Below, piece after piece: positions 18,091-27,118 of a stretch of 64,000 nt of DNA. Every line of letters starts with the position of its first letter. The first letter of the stretch is position 1. The DNA lies in assembly GCF_000258765.1 (NCBI RefSeq), contig NZ_AJLT01000019.1, positions 172,965 through 236,964 of the forward strand, read 5' to 3'. Below the pieces are notes generated by a model. That model ran no database searches. It was not told where the DNA came from and saw nothing but the letters and a program-made list of their open reading frames with translations. The translations under genes were made by a program, and so were the position numbers. This DNA comes from Gillisia marina (GTDB taxonomy: Bacteria; Bacteroidota; Bacteroidia; Flavobacteriales; Flavobacteriaceae).

Positions 18091-19224
18091 ATGAAAAAGA
18101 TACAAATGGTTGACCTCCAAGGTCAATACGACTCAATAAAAGACCAAATCAACGATTCTCTACAAGAAATAATGAATACTTCCGCTTTTATAAACGGACC
18201 GGAAGTTCAAAATTTCCAAAAAGAATTAGAAGCGTATCTAGGCGTGAAGCACGTTATTCCATGTGCAAATGGAACAGATGCCCTTCAAATAGCAATGATG
18301 GGTTTAGGTTTGAAGCCAGGGGATGAAGTGATTACAGCAGATTTCACATTTGCTGCTACTGTAGAAGTTATAGCATTATTGCAATTAACACCGGTGTTGG
18401 TAGATGTAGATCCAGAAACCTTTAATATAGACCCAGAAGCGATTAAAAAAGCGATTACTGCAAAAACAAAAGCCATTGTACCGGTACATCTTTTTGGTCA
18501 AACCGCCGATATGAATGCAATTATGGAAATCGCAAAGGCACATGACTTATATGTAATTGAAGACAATGCACAAGCTATCGGTGCCGATTTCCATTCTAAA
18601 GAAGGAAAAACTATTAAAACGGGAACCATTGGACATGTTGGTTCTACCTCATTTTTTCCGTCCAAAAATTTAGGCTGCTATGGAGATGGTGGAGCTATTT
18701 TCACTAATGATGATGACCTGGCGCATACCTTGAGAGGTGTCGTAAATCATGGAATGTATGAGCGCTATCATCATGATGTGGTAGGAGTGAATTCCAGATT
18801 GGATAGTTTTCAGGCGGCTGTTCTTCGTGCGAAATTGCCTAAACTGGACCTATATAATGAAGCGAGAAAAGCGGCTGCGTTTAGATATGATGGAGCCTTA
18901 AAAGAACAAGAGCATATAAAAATTCCTGTAAGATCTGGAGATTGCGATACCCATGTATTTCATCAATACACCCTAAAGATCACCAATGGAAAAAGGGATG
19001 CTTTGGTGAAACACCTAAATGAACAAAATATTCCGTGTGGTGTTTATTATCCAATTCCGTTGCATAACCAGAAAGCATACAAAGACTCAAGATATAATGA
19101 AGCAGATTTTCCAATTACCAATCAGTTGGTTAAAGAAGTAATCTCTTTACCTATGCATACCGAGTTGGATAATGATCAAATAGATCATATCGCAACCACG
19201 ATTATTGAATTTGTAAATAATTAA
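18091..19224 (+). CDS. DegT/DnrJ/EryC1/StrS-family sugar aminotransferase
   Basis: A 377-residue PLP-dependent aminotransferase acting on keto-sugar nucleotides. PCANGTDALQIAM binds PLP phosphate, EDNAQAIGA holds the cofactor-contacting Asp, and the Schiff-base Lys is in FFPSKNLGCYGDGG (near residue 192). ATG 18091 (MKKIQMVDLQGQY) is chosen over an upstream TTG at 18070, since the family begins with this strand. Beside waaA, it probably makes an amino sugar for LPS or surface glycan, but the exact sugar cannot be told. It is followed nine bases on by an exported amidohydrolase. Confidence 0.9.
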   Translation: MKKIQMVDLQGQYDSIKDQINDSLQEIMNTSAFINGPEVQNFQKELEAYLGVKHVIPCANGTDALQIAMMGLGLKPGDEVITADFTFAATVEVIALLQLTPVLVDVDPETFNIDPEAIKKAITAKTKAIVPVHLFGQTADMNAIMEIAKAHDLYVIEDNAQAIGADFHSKEGKTIKTGTIGHVGSTSFFPSKNLGCYGDGGAIFTNDDDLAHTLRGVVNHGMYERYHHDVVGVNSRLDSFQAAVLRAKLPKLDLYNEARKAAAFRYDGALKEQEHIKIPVRSGDCDTHVFHQYTLKITNGKRDALVKHLNEQNIPCGVYYPIPLHNQKAYKDSRYNEADFPITNQLVKEVISLPMHTELDNDQIDHIATTIIEFVNN

Positions 19225-19233
19225 TACCACTCT

Positions 19234-20514
19234 ATGAAAAAACTATTAACTATTATCTGCGGAATCGCACTCGCTTCAACAGTAAATGCTCAGGATATTT
19301 ATATCCAAAGCGGGAAAATTGTAGACACTAAAAACGGAAAAATTCTAACTGAGAAAACTATTATTGTTTCCGGAGAAAGAATTAAAAGTATAGAGGATGG
19401 ATATATTCAGCCAAAAAACGAAATTGATAGTTTAATAGATCTTCGCGAAATGACTGTTTTACCTGGCTTAACAGATATGCATGTACATTTAGAAGGAGAG
19501 TCTAATCCAAGTTCCTATTTAGAACCATTTACATTGAATGAAGCAGATATTGCATTTAATTCCTTGAGTTTTGCAAAGGTTACACTCATGGCAGGTTTTA
19601 CAACCGTAAGAGATCTTGGAGGAAGCGGTGTAAATATCGCGTTACGAAATGCCACTAAGGACGGTAAAGTGGTTGGCCCAAGAATTTTTACCGCGGGAAA
19701 ATCTTTAGCTACCACAGGTGGACATGCCGATCCTACAAATGGATACAATCATATGCTAGTTGGAGATCCGGGACCAAAGGAAGGCGTTATTAATGGACCT
19801 GAAGATGCAAAGAAAGCGGTAAGACAACGTTATAAGAATGGAGCCGATCTTATTAAGATTACTGCTACAGGTGGTGTTTTAAGTGTAGCAAAGTCGAGTT
19901 CTAACCCTCAATTTTCTATTGAAGAAATAAAAGCCATTACAACAACAGCCAAAGATTACGGGTTTCATGTTGCAGCGCATGCTCATGGGGACGAAGGAAT
20001 GCAACGCGCTGTGAAAGGTGGTGTGAAGACGATTGAGCACGGAACTTTAATGAGCGAGCAAACGATGGACATCATGAAAGAATATGATGCCTATTTAGTT
20101 CCCACTATTACTGCGGGAAAGGAAGTGACGGAAAAGGCAAAAATTAAAGATTATTACCCAGAGATCATTGTGCCTAAAGCTTTGGAGATAGGTCCAAAAA
20201 TCCAAAACACTTTTAGCAAAGCATACAAAAGAGGTGTAGGAATCGCATTTGGTACAGACGCAGGTGTTTATCCTCATGGAGAGAACGGTAAAGAATTCGG
20301 GTTTATGGTTGAAGCAGGAATGCCAGCTATGGCAGCAATCCAGAGCGCAACAATTACTCCAGCAAAAATTTTAAATATGGAGACAGAATCCGGGCAACTA
20401 GCCGCAGGATTTTATGCAGATATTATTGCCGTAAAAGAAGATCCAACCCAAAATATAAAAACATTGGAAGACGTGAAATTTGTGATGAAAGAAGGAAAAG
20501 TTTATAAAAATTAA
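19234..20514 (+). CDS. Exported amidohydrolase (imidazolonepropionase-like / Xaa-Pro dipeptidase type)
   Basis: A 426-residue metal-dependent hydrolase with a signal peptide (residues 1-19, ending VNAQ). Motifs along the chain: DMHVHLEG (HxH, near 79-86), LIKITATGGVLS (carboxylated-lysine position), HAHGDEG, EHGT, FGTDAGVYPHG (Asp) and the closing ADIIAVKEDP strand. Close relatives are annotated as amidohydrolases or Xaa-Pro dipeptidases; the substrate is not determined. Nine bases after the aminotransferase, so probably co-transcribed, with a strong terminator at 20532-20572. Confidence 0.88.
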   Translation: MKKLLTIICGIALASTVNAQDIYIQSGKIVDTKNGKILTEKTIIVSGERIKSIEDGYIQPKNEIDSLIDLREMTVLPGLTDMHVHLEGESNPSSYLEPFTLNEADIAFNSLSFAKVTLMAGFTTVRDLGGSGVNIALRNATKDGKVVGPRIFTAGKSLATTGGHADPTNGYNHMLVGDPGPKEGVINGPEDAKKAVRQRYKNGADLIKITATGGVLSVAKSSSNPQFSIEEIKAITTTAKDYGFHVAAHAHGDEGMQRAVKGGVKTIEHGTLMSEQTMDIMKEYDAYLVPTITAGKEVTEKAKIKDYYPEIIVPKALEIGPKIQNTFSKAYKRGVGIAFGTDAGVYPHGENGKEFGFMVEAGMPAMAAIQSATITPAKILNMETESGQLAAGFYADIIAVKEDPTQNIKTLEDVKFVMKEGKVYKN

Positions 20515-20531
20515 GGAACTTAATTTTTAGG

Positions 20532-20572
20532 ATAACAAAAAGCCCAGATTTTAGATCTGGGCTTTTTGTTAT
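20532..20572. terminator. 18-bp stem terminator
   Basis: Perfect inverted repeat 20532-20549 / 20555-20572 with core AAAAAGCCCAGAT / ATCTGGGCTTTTT and a TTTAG loop. A-run on one side and T-run on the other allow use in both directions. Confidence 0.9.
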
Positions 20573-20640
20573 TGTATAATTAGAAAAGTTAATGCTATGT
20601 CTTTAAAAAATATAATTTGTAGTACTGATGTGAGATTGAG

Positions 20641-20731
20641 TATTTCGACTTCGCTCGACACAAGCTAAAGTCAAAACCTCCTCTTTATGCTAAAAAGTTC
20701 TCGACTGCGCTCGAACAGACAAAACGAAATA
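20641..20731. repeat. REP-like intergenic element with two GACTxCGCTCGA units
   Basis: Two related GC-rich units, TTTCGACTTCGCTCGACA (20643-20660) and TTCTCGACTGCGCTCGAACA (20698-20717), stand in an AT-rich gap. They are enclosed by a 7-bp inverted repeat TATTTCG / CGAAATA (20641-20647, 20725-20731). Similar short CGACTGCGCTCGA elements are widespread in Flavobacteria intergenic DNA. Apart from this and the terminator, the gap 20515-20815 shows no gene. Confidence 0.5.
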
Positions 20732-20846
20732 TTTCAACTTTTTGAAAATCAATAAATCAATTGATTAAAATGGCATAAAGCTACCTACTGATTTTAAATA
20801 ATTATTTCGAATTTATTATATTTCCGCAGAACTCACTTCTGCATTT

Positions 20847-21698
20847 CTATCTATTTTTTTTTACAAGTCCTTGCAATACTTTTCCTGGACCAACTTCAAT
20901 AAATTCTGTTGCACCATCGGCGATCATATTTTTAACCGAATGTGTCCATTTAACGGGTGCTGTTAATTGAAACACCAAATTCTTCTTGATTTCCTCGGGA
21001 TCTGTCACGGCAAACGTACTTACATTCTGATAAATTGGACAAATGGGAGTATTAAAGGTAGTTGCCTCAATTGCTTCAGCTAATTGTTTTCTCGCCGGCT
21101 CCATCAATGGTGAATGAAAAGCTCCTCCAACAGGAAGCATTAATGCACGCTTTGCACCCCTTTCTTTTAAAACTTCACATGCTTTTTCCACAGCAACTAG
21201 ATCACCCGAGATCACCAATTGCCCAGGACAATTATAATTTGCAGCAACTACGGTTCCTTCAACCTCAGCACATATTGCTTCCACTAATTCATCTTCCATT
21301 CCCAATACAGCTGCCATAGTAGAAGGCTCTAATTCACAGGCCTCTTGCATAGCTAGAGCGCGTTTATATACTAATTTTAATGCAGCTTCCAACTCTAATG
21401 TTTTATTTGCGACCAATGCAGAAATTTCTCCTAACGAATGCCCGGCAACCATATCTGGCTTAAAGGATTCTCCCATCATTTTACTCATAATCACAGAATG
21501 CAAGAATATTGCGGGCTGCGTAACCTTGGTTTGCTTGAGATCTTCAGCAGATCCTTGAAACATTACATCTGTAATAGAAAAATCCAATATTTTGTTAGCT
21601 CTTTCAAATAACTCCTGTGCTTCGGGGTGCTTTTCATAAAGATCTAGACCCATTCCAGTAAACTGTGCTCCCTGACCGGGAAATATATATGCTTTCAT
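20847..21698 (-). CDS. fabD: Malonyl-CoA:ACP transacylase, C-terminal frameshift
   Basis: A 283-residue transacylase that moves malonyl from CoA to acyl carrier protein for fatty acid synthesis. FPGQGAQFTGMG at residues 5-16, the nucleophile in AGHSLGE (near 90), and the His of GGAFHSPLM (near 200) are present. The frame ends at 20847 after VKKNR; removing one base from the T9 run at 20854-20862 gives the natural tail VKKIDRNAEVSSAEI to a stop at 20816-20818. The core is intact, so the shift would not abolish activity. Single gene; the next gene upstream ends in its own terminator. Confidence 0.92.
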   Translation of the reverse strand: MKAYIFPGQGAQFTGMGLDLYEKHPEAQELFERANKILDFSITDVMFQGSAEDLKQTKVTQPAIFLHSVIMSKMMGESFKPDMVAGHSLGEISALVANKTLELEAALKLVYKRALAMQEACELEPSTMAAVLGMEDELVEAICAEVEGTVVAANYNCPGQLVISGDLVAVEKACEVLKERGAKRALMLPVGGAFHSPLMEPARKQLAEAIEATTFNTPICPIYQNVSTFAVTDPEEIKKNLVFQLTAPVKWTHSVKNMIADGATEFIEVGPGKVLQGLVKKNR

Positions 21699-21730
21699 AA
21701 TTTCATTTTAGTTGGGCTAAAATAGAAATA

Positions 21731-21766
21731 AAAAAAAAGACCTCATAACTTATATGTTAGAGGCCT
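21731..21766 (-). terminator. Terminator of the pyridoxamine-oxidase-like gene
   Basis: On the minus strand, GGCCTCTAAC...GTTATGAGGTC hairpin followed by a run of eight T, just after the gene that starts at 22288. Confidence 0.75.
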
Positions 21767-21787
21767 TCTTATTAATAAAATCTTGCT

Positions 21788-22288
21788 TTATAGGTTTAAT
21801 TTTCCTTTTTCGCCAACATCGGCCTTATCTCCTGTAATGGTTGCAATACCCATCTTTAATAAAGCGATATATTTATTTTGTTTTGTATCCCAGTAGTAAG
21901 CTTCACTAGGTGCAAATTTGATGGCTGTGATGTTTGGGTCGTTCTTATCGTCAAACCATGCATCATCAGACTTACTGTATAGCTCATGAATGGTATCTTT
22001 ATCTGTGTGAATAGTAGCCGATCCATAAATGCTGATAAATTCCATATCGGATTTATCACTATATAAAAGTTGTGTTTTTGAATCTTTAGCAATATTGGAA
22101 TTGTGCTCACTGTCTTTTCCGCTCAAAAACCAAATATTTCCCGACTCATCCACTTTCTTAGTCGACATTGGAATCGCACTAATTGGTTGTGAATTTAAAT
22201 CGGTTAGCATCATGCAAAAATCGATATCATTTACCAATTCTCTCAATTTCTTTAAGGACTCTTTTTTATCTAAGTTTTCTGTGCTCAT
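21788..22288 (-). CDS. Pyridoxamine 5'-phosphate oxidase-like stress protein (GS26 type)
   Basis: A 166-residue flavin-binding split-barrel protein of the general-stress-protein-26 group. Visible: DIDFCMMLTDLNSQPISAIPMS, GNIWFLSGKDSEHNSNI, and QLLYSDKSDMEFISIYGSATI. The reaction is unknown; relatives bind FMN or FAD and are linked to stress. ATG 22288 (MSTENLDKKES) is preferred to one ten codons upstream. Own terminator, so monocistronic. Confidence 0.85.
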   Translation of the reverse strand: MSTENLDKKESLKKLRELVNDIDFCMMLTDLNSQPISAIPMSTKKVDESGNIWFLSGKDSEHNSNIAKDSKTQLLYSDKSDMEFISIYGSATIHTDKDTIHELYSKSDDAWFDDKNDPNITAIKFAPSEAYYWDTKQNKYIALLKMGIATITGDKADVGEKGKLNL

Positions 22289-22407
22289 AATTATTTTTCT
22301 TTGCAAGATACTATGCAAACAAGAGCTTTTGCGCTAAGGAATAGCCAATTCTAAATGATTGTGTGTTAAGAATTGTGAAAATTTATAAGAATCAAAATAA
22401 CAGATTA

Positions 22408-22890
22408 TTATTTTCGAATGTAGGTAAGGTAGGTAAAAGAATATTTATGTTTTTCGTCCTTTTCATGAAACTCTTCCTTTTCTAAAACCCACATCTTTTC
22501 GTCGATTTCAGGAAAGAAGGTATCTGCTTCAAATGTACCATGAACTCGAGTGAGTTCAATTTTATCAGCAATATCCATCGCCAACTTATATATTTCGCCA
22601 CCACCAATAATAAAGGGCTGCGGATCTCCCTTGCTAAAATCTATAGCCCGCTCCAAAGAGTGCACCGTTACAATTCCCTCTTTTTTAAAGTTATCCTTTC
22701 TAGTAATTACCACATGAGTCCTATCTGGTAACGGCTGCGGAAAGGTATCGAAAGTCTTTCGACCCATAATTATATGATGCCCTGTTGTAAGCCTTTTGAA
22801 TCTTCTAAAATCATCGGGCAGATGCCATACCAAACCACTATCCTTTCCAAGTTCATTATTCTCTCCGGCCGCTGCAATAATTGTGAGCAT
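22408..22890 (-). CDS. folA: Dihydrofolate reductase
   Basis: A 160-residue NADPH-dependent enzyme that regenerates tetrahydrofolate. MLTIIAAAGENNELGKDSGLVWHLPDDFRRFKRLTTG shows the substrate loop and the acidic residue in LPDDF (near 27); IIMGRKTFDTFP and IIGGGEIYKLA bind NADPH. It follows a 2TM protein gene by four bases and is functionally tied to thyA at 27.6-28.4 kb. Confidence 0.95.
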   Translation of the reverse strand: MLTIIAAAGENNELGKDSGLVWHLPDDFRRFKRLTTGHHIIMGRKTFDTFPQPLPDRTHVVITRKDNFKKEGIVTVHSLERAIDFSKGDPQPFIIGGGEIYKLAMDIADKIELTRVHGTFEADTFFPEIDEKMWVLEKEEFHEKDEKHKYSFTYLTYIRK

Positions 22891-22894
22891 AACT

Positions 22895-23355
22895 TTAGTA
22901 GTTTTTATCTGGTGTATTTGGATCTATAATTCTCGGCTCAGTTTTATCTATAACAATATTGTTTTCTAAATCTTTAGGTAGCGGATAATCGCGATCTACC
23001 TTTTGCTGAAGTTCTGCAATCCGCTCCTTTTGTCTTGCAACTAATTTTTCTAATTGCTTTTGTTCCCATTCCTTCCCCATAAAACTGCTGGTAACCCATA
23101 CGTTAATTACATGTATAAAGAAGAAAAAAAGACCAAGCTAAAATTGCCCAAACAAACCAATTGTATCCTAAAGGCATAAAATCCTCTTGGTAGCCAATTA
23201 CCACATTTAGAACGATCAATAATACAGCACCTACTAGAAAGATCACAAAATGCTGAAACAATCTTTTTTTTCTGAAGTGCTCTTGCGCGAGCATTTTCAT
23301 ATAACTGCCGCTGATCTGCATCTAGTTTAGAAGTATTTTTCTTTTTAGAAAACAT
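22895..23355 (-). pseudogene. 2TM-domain membrane protein with two frameshifts
   Basis: Reading across two homopolymer shifts gives one protein of about 150 residues: MFSKKKNTSKLDADQRQLYENARARALQKK, a first helix FQHFVIFLVGAVLLIVLNVV, a second around WFVWAILAWSFFF, then IHVINVWVTSSFMGKEWEQKQLEKL and a coiled tail ending NTPDKNY. This is the 2TM domain found in Flavobacteria, often with LytTR-type or other regulatory partners. The breaks sit at the T8 run 23264-23271 (seven expected) and the A7 run 23124-23130 (six expected). The 61-residue fragment 22895-23080 alone would be the soluble tail. Adjacent to folA. Confidence 0.75.
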
Positions 23356-23417
23356 AATAAAAGGTACTTTAGTGTCTACCAAATTTACAGATTTTTTGGT
23401 CTATTGTTAAAACGCTT

Positions 23418-24506
23418 ATGAAGAATTTAAGAAAAGCCTTTCCTGTCCTACGCCAATACACCTATTTAAACAATGCTTCCTGCGGATTATTATCTGAAAA
23501 AGTGTTTGAATATCGCCAAGATCAAGATCTTGATTTTCTTATTTCCGGAAGTATATTTAGAGATCAGCAAGGAAAAATCTTAGAAGAAGTACGGGAAACA
23601 GTGGGAAAGTTTTTTAATTGTTCTCCTAACCGAGTAGGCTTGGTCCACAACTTCTCTAGCGGATTCAATACACTTTTGGAAGGTGTAGACAAATCCAGTA
23701 AAATTCTTTTATTAAAGGAGGATTATCCGTCTATTAACTGGGCGGTAAACTCAAGGGACTTCAAGGTTTGTTACGCACAAATTGATGAAAACTCAGAACG
23801 CAATATTGAAGAAGCTTTAAAACTAGACAAACCAGATCTTTTCTGCTTTAGTATTATTCAACATGAAAATGGGATAAAGCTTAGTATTCCTTTTCTAAAA
23901 GAGATGAAAGAAAAATTTCCTGAAACACTTTTTGTAGCCGATGGAACTCAGTTTATAGGCACCGAAAAGTTCGATTTCGATACTTCTAAATTAGATGTTG
24001 TAATCGCAAGTGGCTATAAGTGGATGAATGCAGGTTATGGAAATGCAATCATGCTATTTAAAGAGGATGTGCCAAAAAAGATAGATCCAAGAAGTTATGG
24101 TTTCAATTCCTTACAAGGAAAATATAAAGCTCACGAAGGAAATTTTCTTGGCAAATTTGAACCGGGACACCAAGACACCTTGAATTTTGGAAGTGTCATG
24201 GCTGCCATAAAATTTATAGATTCGGTTGGGATTGATCTTATTGAAGAACGAATTAAACTTTTATCTAAAAAGGCAAAAGAGGAATTAGAAAAACTAGGAT
24301 TACTTGAGGATATGGTGGTAAAAAGAGTTCAGCATTCTTCCATTTTTAATATTGGAGGCGACGCTGAACTCCTAAAATTTCTAAACAGTAAAAATATTAT
24401 TTGCTCTTTAAAAAATCCCGGAGTGCGGGTAAGTTTTCATTACTTCAATACCGAAGAAGAAATCGATCTTTTGGTAAAAACCTTGAAAGAATATTACAAA
24501 AAGTAA
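23418..24506 (+). CDS. Class V aminotransferase / cysteine desulfurase-like PLP enzyme
   Basis: A 362-residue PLP enzyme of fold type I. YLNNASCGLLS near the N-terminus, NFSSGFNTLL as the phosphate-binding turn, VADGTQFIGT with the cofactor Asp, and SGYKWMNAGYGNA with the Schiff-base Lys (near residue 200). Reactions in this group include cysteine desulfuration, kynurenine hydrolysis and C-S lyase steps. It converges exactly with the DUF427-egtD-egtB operon (stops abut at 24506/24507), so an EgtE-like sulfoxide lyase role is possible but unproven. Confidence 0.8.
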   Translation: MKNLRKAFPVLRQYTYLNNASCGLLSEKVFEYRQDQDLDFLISGSIFRDQQGKILEEVRETVGKFFNCSPNRVGLVHNFSSGFNTLLEGVDKSSKILLLKEDYPSINWAVNSRDFKVCYAQIDENSERNIEEALKLDKPDLFCFSIIQHENGIKLSIPFLKEMKEKFPETLFVADGTQFIGTEKFDFDTSKLDVVIASGYKWMNAGYGNAIMLFKEDVPKKIDPRSYGFNSLQGKYKAHEGNFLGKFEPGHQDTLNFGSVMAAIKFIDSVGIDLIEERIKLLSKKAKEELEKLGLLEDMVVKRVQHSSIFNIGGDAELLKFLNSKNIICSLKNPGVRVSFHYFNTEEEIDLLVKTLKEYYKK

Positions 24507-24788
24507 CTATTCTGTTACCTTGATTTCTTTCCAAAAAGCCACATAATTTTCAATTGGCTTGGCAGCGTGACTGGTTTGCGGATAGTACCATGCGGAGTCC
24601 TTATTAATTTTTCCATCAACTTCTACAGTATAATAGGATGCTTCTCCTTTCCAAGGACATCTGGAAGTGGTGTCACTTGGTTTAAAATATTCAGACTTTA
24701 TGGATTCTTTTGGGAAATAATGGTTGTTTTCTACCACTTTTGTATCCTTACTTTCTGCGATTATCGTGTTATTCCAAATAGCTTTCAT
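24507..24788 (-). CDS. DUF427-domain protein
   Basis: A 93-residue protein matching DUF427 over its whole length: AIWNNTIIAESKDTKVVENNHYFP, then TTSRCPWKGEASYYTV, then SAWYYPQTSHAAKPIENYVAFW. The conserved CPWKG and WYYP motifs are present. A beta-tent-like fold of unknown ligand. It lies 32 bases after egtD in the same orientation and is probably the last gene of the ergothioneine operon. Confidence 0.88.
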   Translation of the reverse strand: MKAIWNNTIIAESKDTKVVENNHYFPKESIKSEYFKPSDTTSRCPWKGEASYYTVEVDGKINKDSAWYYPQTSHAAKPIENYVAFWKEIKVTE

Positions 24789-24820
24789 ATCTAATTTTTT
24801 ATAATTTATTAAGCTGAAAT

Positions 24821-25789
24821 TTATTTTTTTCTGAAAATATAATTCTTATAATAATCCTTTTCATCTGTAAAAGAATCAGTGACTTTAAGATCTGCCTGGC
24901 TTGCTAGCCAGTCTACAATCATATCGTCGTATTTTTGAGAAATTTCGGTATGTATACTTTCCCAAGCTTCAAAATTTACGGTTAACTCCAATTTTTTTAT
25001 AGTAACTGTTTGCTTCTCCCTACTTATTAAAAAGCTCTTAGCAGTTCCAGTTTCCGGATTATAAGTTTCCCAGTGAAAAAAAGAGTCTAGATCGAAATCC
25101 CCATCTAATTCGTTATTTATTCTTTCCAAGACGTTCTTGTTGAAAGCTTCAGTAACCCCGGTTGGATCATTATAAGCATCTAAAATGGTCTGAGGATTCT
25201 TCTTCTGGTCGAAGCCCATAAAAAGCATATCATCCGGGGTCATTGCTTCTTGGATCTGTTTTAGGAAAACTATCGCATCCTTATGAAGCAAATTTCCAAT
25301 ATTGGAGCCTAAAACCAGAATTACCTTTTTTCGAGAATTATAATCAGATAAGCGCTCTAAAGTGTCAAAATAAGTCCCTTGTTGAGGTTTAACCGAAACT
25401 TCCGGCAGCTCTTTTTTAAGAGATTCCTGTAATTCATCCAAAGCATTCTGACTGATATCTACAGGCAGATAATTAAAATCTATATTGTTATCTGAAAGGT
25501 ATCTCAACAACAATTTTGTTTTTTTTCCATCTCCGGCTCCTAGTTCAATCAAGTCGAATCCATTTGCTCCTGAAAACGCATCAGCAATTTCCTTAGTATT
25601 TTCGGCTAAAATATTGTACTCACAATTTGTAAGGTAATATTCAGGCAAATTCATAATATCCTGAAACAATTTATCTCCTTTTTTATCGTAGAAATATTTA
25701 GATGATAAATGCTTAGGATAACTGGTTAAGCCAGTATAAACATCTTCTTCAAAAGCAGAAGCAAAGCGCGTATTTATATTATTTTCCAT
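24821..25789 (-). CDS. egtD: L-histidine N-alpha-methyltransferase (EgtD)
   Basis: A 322-residue SAM-dependent enzyme that trimethylates histidine to hercynine. Family motifs: YFYDKKGDKLFQDIMNLPEYYLTNCEYNIL (residues about 31-60), FDLIELGAGDGKKTKLLLRYL (SAM site), LPVDIS, and VLVLGSNIGNL. Normal length. It lies 15 bases downstream of egtB. Confidence 0.93.
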   Translation of the reverse strand: MENNINTRFASAFEEDVYTGLTSYPKHLSSKYFYDKKGDKLFQDIMNLPEYYLTNCEYNILAENTKEIADAFSGANGFDLIELGAGDGKKTKLLLRYLSDNNIDFNYLPVDISQNALDELQESLKKELPEVSVKPQQGTYFDTLERLSDYNSRKKVILVLGSNIGNLLHKDAIVFLKQIQEAMTPDDMLFMGFDQKKNPQTILDAYNDPTGVTEAFNKNVLERINNELDGDFDLDSFFHWETYNPETGTAKSFLISREKQTVTIKKLELTVNFEAWESIHTEISQKYDDMIVDWLASQADLKVTDSFTDEKDYYKNYIFRKK

Positions 25790-25804
25790 GTACTAAAAGT
25801 CGAA

Positions 25805-26971
25805 TTATTTGGCCAATCTTACACCTGTAAACTGCCATCTCAAATGCGGTTGAAAAAAGTTTCTGTAGGTAGGACGGGTATGATTTGTAGACGTAGCAAC
25901 AGATCCTCCTCGAAGCACTTTTTGATTCACCATAAATTTCCCATTGTATTCCCCCAAGGCGCCATCCGCTTTTTTATAATTAGGATACGCATCATAAGAG
26001 CTTTCCGTCCATTCCCAGCGACTTCCCCATTTAAATTTCTCTTGTGCTATTTCCCATTCAAATTCTGTAGGTAACCGCATTCCTTTCCATTGTGCAAAAG
26101 CAAAAGCTTCAAAATAGGAAATATGAGTTAATGGGGCATCAAGATCTAAATCCTGCAAACCAGCTAAGGTATATTGTTGCCATTTATCGTCTACAAAATG
26201 CCAATAAGAAGGAGCGGTAATATTCTCCGTATTTAACCAATCCCAAGCTTCAGCGTGCCATAAAAGCACATCTTTATAGCCGCCGGCTTCCATAAACTCC
26301 AAATATTCTCTATTAGTGATAAGTTTATTGGAGATCTCATACTTATTGAGATATACCTTATGCCTGCCTATTTCATTGTCGTAAAAGAAAGAATCGCCTG
26401 TATGTCCTATTTCATATACACCCTCCGGAATTGTTAACCATTCTTGTTGAAACTCCTGTTTAAGATTCTCTTGAAAACCATCTTGATATATAGGTAACAA
26501 GGGATTATTTCCTAAAATATATTTAATATCTGTTAGTAGAAGTTCTTGATGTTGCTTCTCATGATGACAACCAATTTCCAACACATTTAATAATTCCTCT
26601 GAAAAATCAGTCGAATTATTAAATAGATCATTGATAGCTTTGGTAACATAAGACCGGTATTCATAGATCCAAGCAACAGTAGGACGAGATAAATTACCTC
26701 TATCGGTTCTAACCACCTTCTCCCCTACGCTCTCGTAATAACTATTAAAAACAAAGGCTGAGTTCTCATCGAATACTTTGTAAGCTTTCTGATATTCCTT
26801 CAGAACAAATTCCTCAAAAAACCAAGTTGTATGCCCTAAATGCCATTTTGGAGGCGAAACATCCACCACGGGCTGCACCACATAATCTTCGATTTCCAGG
26901 GGCGCACAAATACTTTCGGTTCGCGCTCTGGTTTCGATAAAAAGTTGAAATAAATTTTCTTTTGAGATCAT
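25805..26971 (-). CDS. egtB: Ergothioneine sulfoxide synthase (EgtB)
   Basis: A 388-residue non-heme iron enzyme that oxidatively joins a thiol to hercynine. The N-terminal DinB_2 domain (residues about 10-150) contains WHLGHTTWFFEEF and HEKQHQELL, which fits the HX3HXE iron site. The C-terminal formylglycine-generating-type domain (about 180-388) has RLPTEFEWE, WEWTESSYDAYP, VLRGGS and TRPTYRNFFQPHLRWQFTGVRLA. No egtA or egtC is nearby, which fits enzymes using cysteine directly rather than gamma-glutamylcysteine; that is inference. First gene of the egtB-egtD-DUF427 operon. Confidence 0.92.
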   Translation of the reverse strand: MISKENLFQLFIETRARTESICAPLEIEDYVVQPVVDVSPPKWHLGHTTWFFEEFVLKEYQKAYKVFDENSAFVFNSYYESVGEKVVRTDRGNLSRPTVAWIYEYRSYVTKAINDLFNNSTDFSEELLNVLEIGCHHEKQHQELLLTDIKYILGNNPLLPIYQDGFQENLKQEFQQEWLTIPEGVYEIGHTGDSFFYDNEIGRHKVYLNKYEISNKLITNREYLEFMEAGGYKDVLLWHAEAWDWLNTENITAPSYWHFVDDKWQQYTLAGLQDLDLDAPLTHISYFEAFAFAQWKGMRLPTEFEWEIAQEKFKWGSRWEWTESSYDAYPNYKKADGALGEYNGKFMVNQKVLRGGSVATSTNHTRPTYRNFFQPHLRWQFTGVRLAK

Positions 26972-27118
26972 AGATTAGAAGGTAACATAAGGCTACCATC
27001 CAAAGTTACGATTTTTTGGGAATGAGTAAAATTAACGTGAGTTAAGGCCGAGTTAAAGTGCGTTAGCTCAAATAACTATTCTAAATTATAAAGTTCGATT
27101 TAATCGGAATGCGAAATA

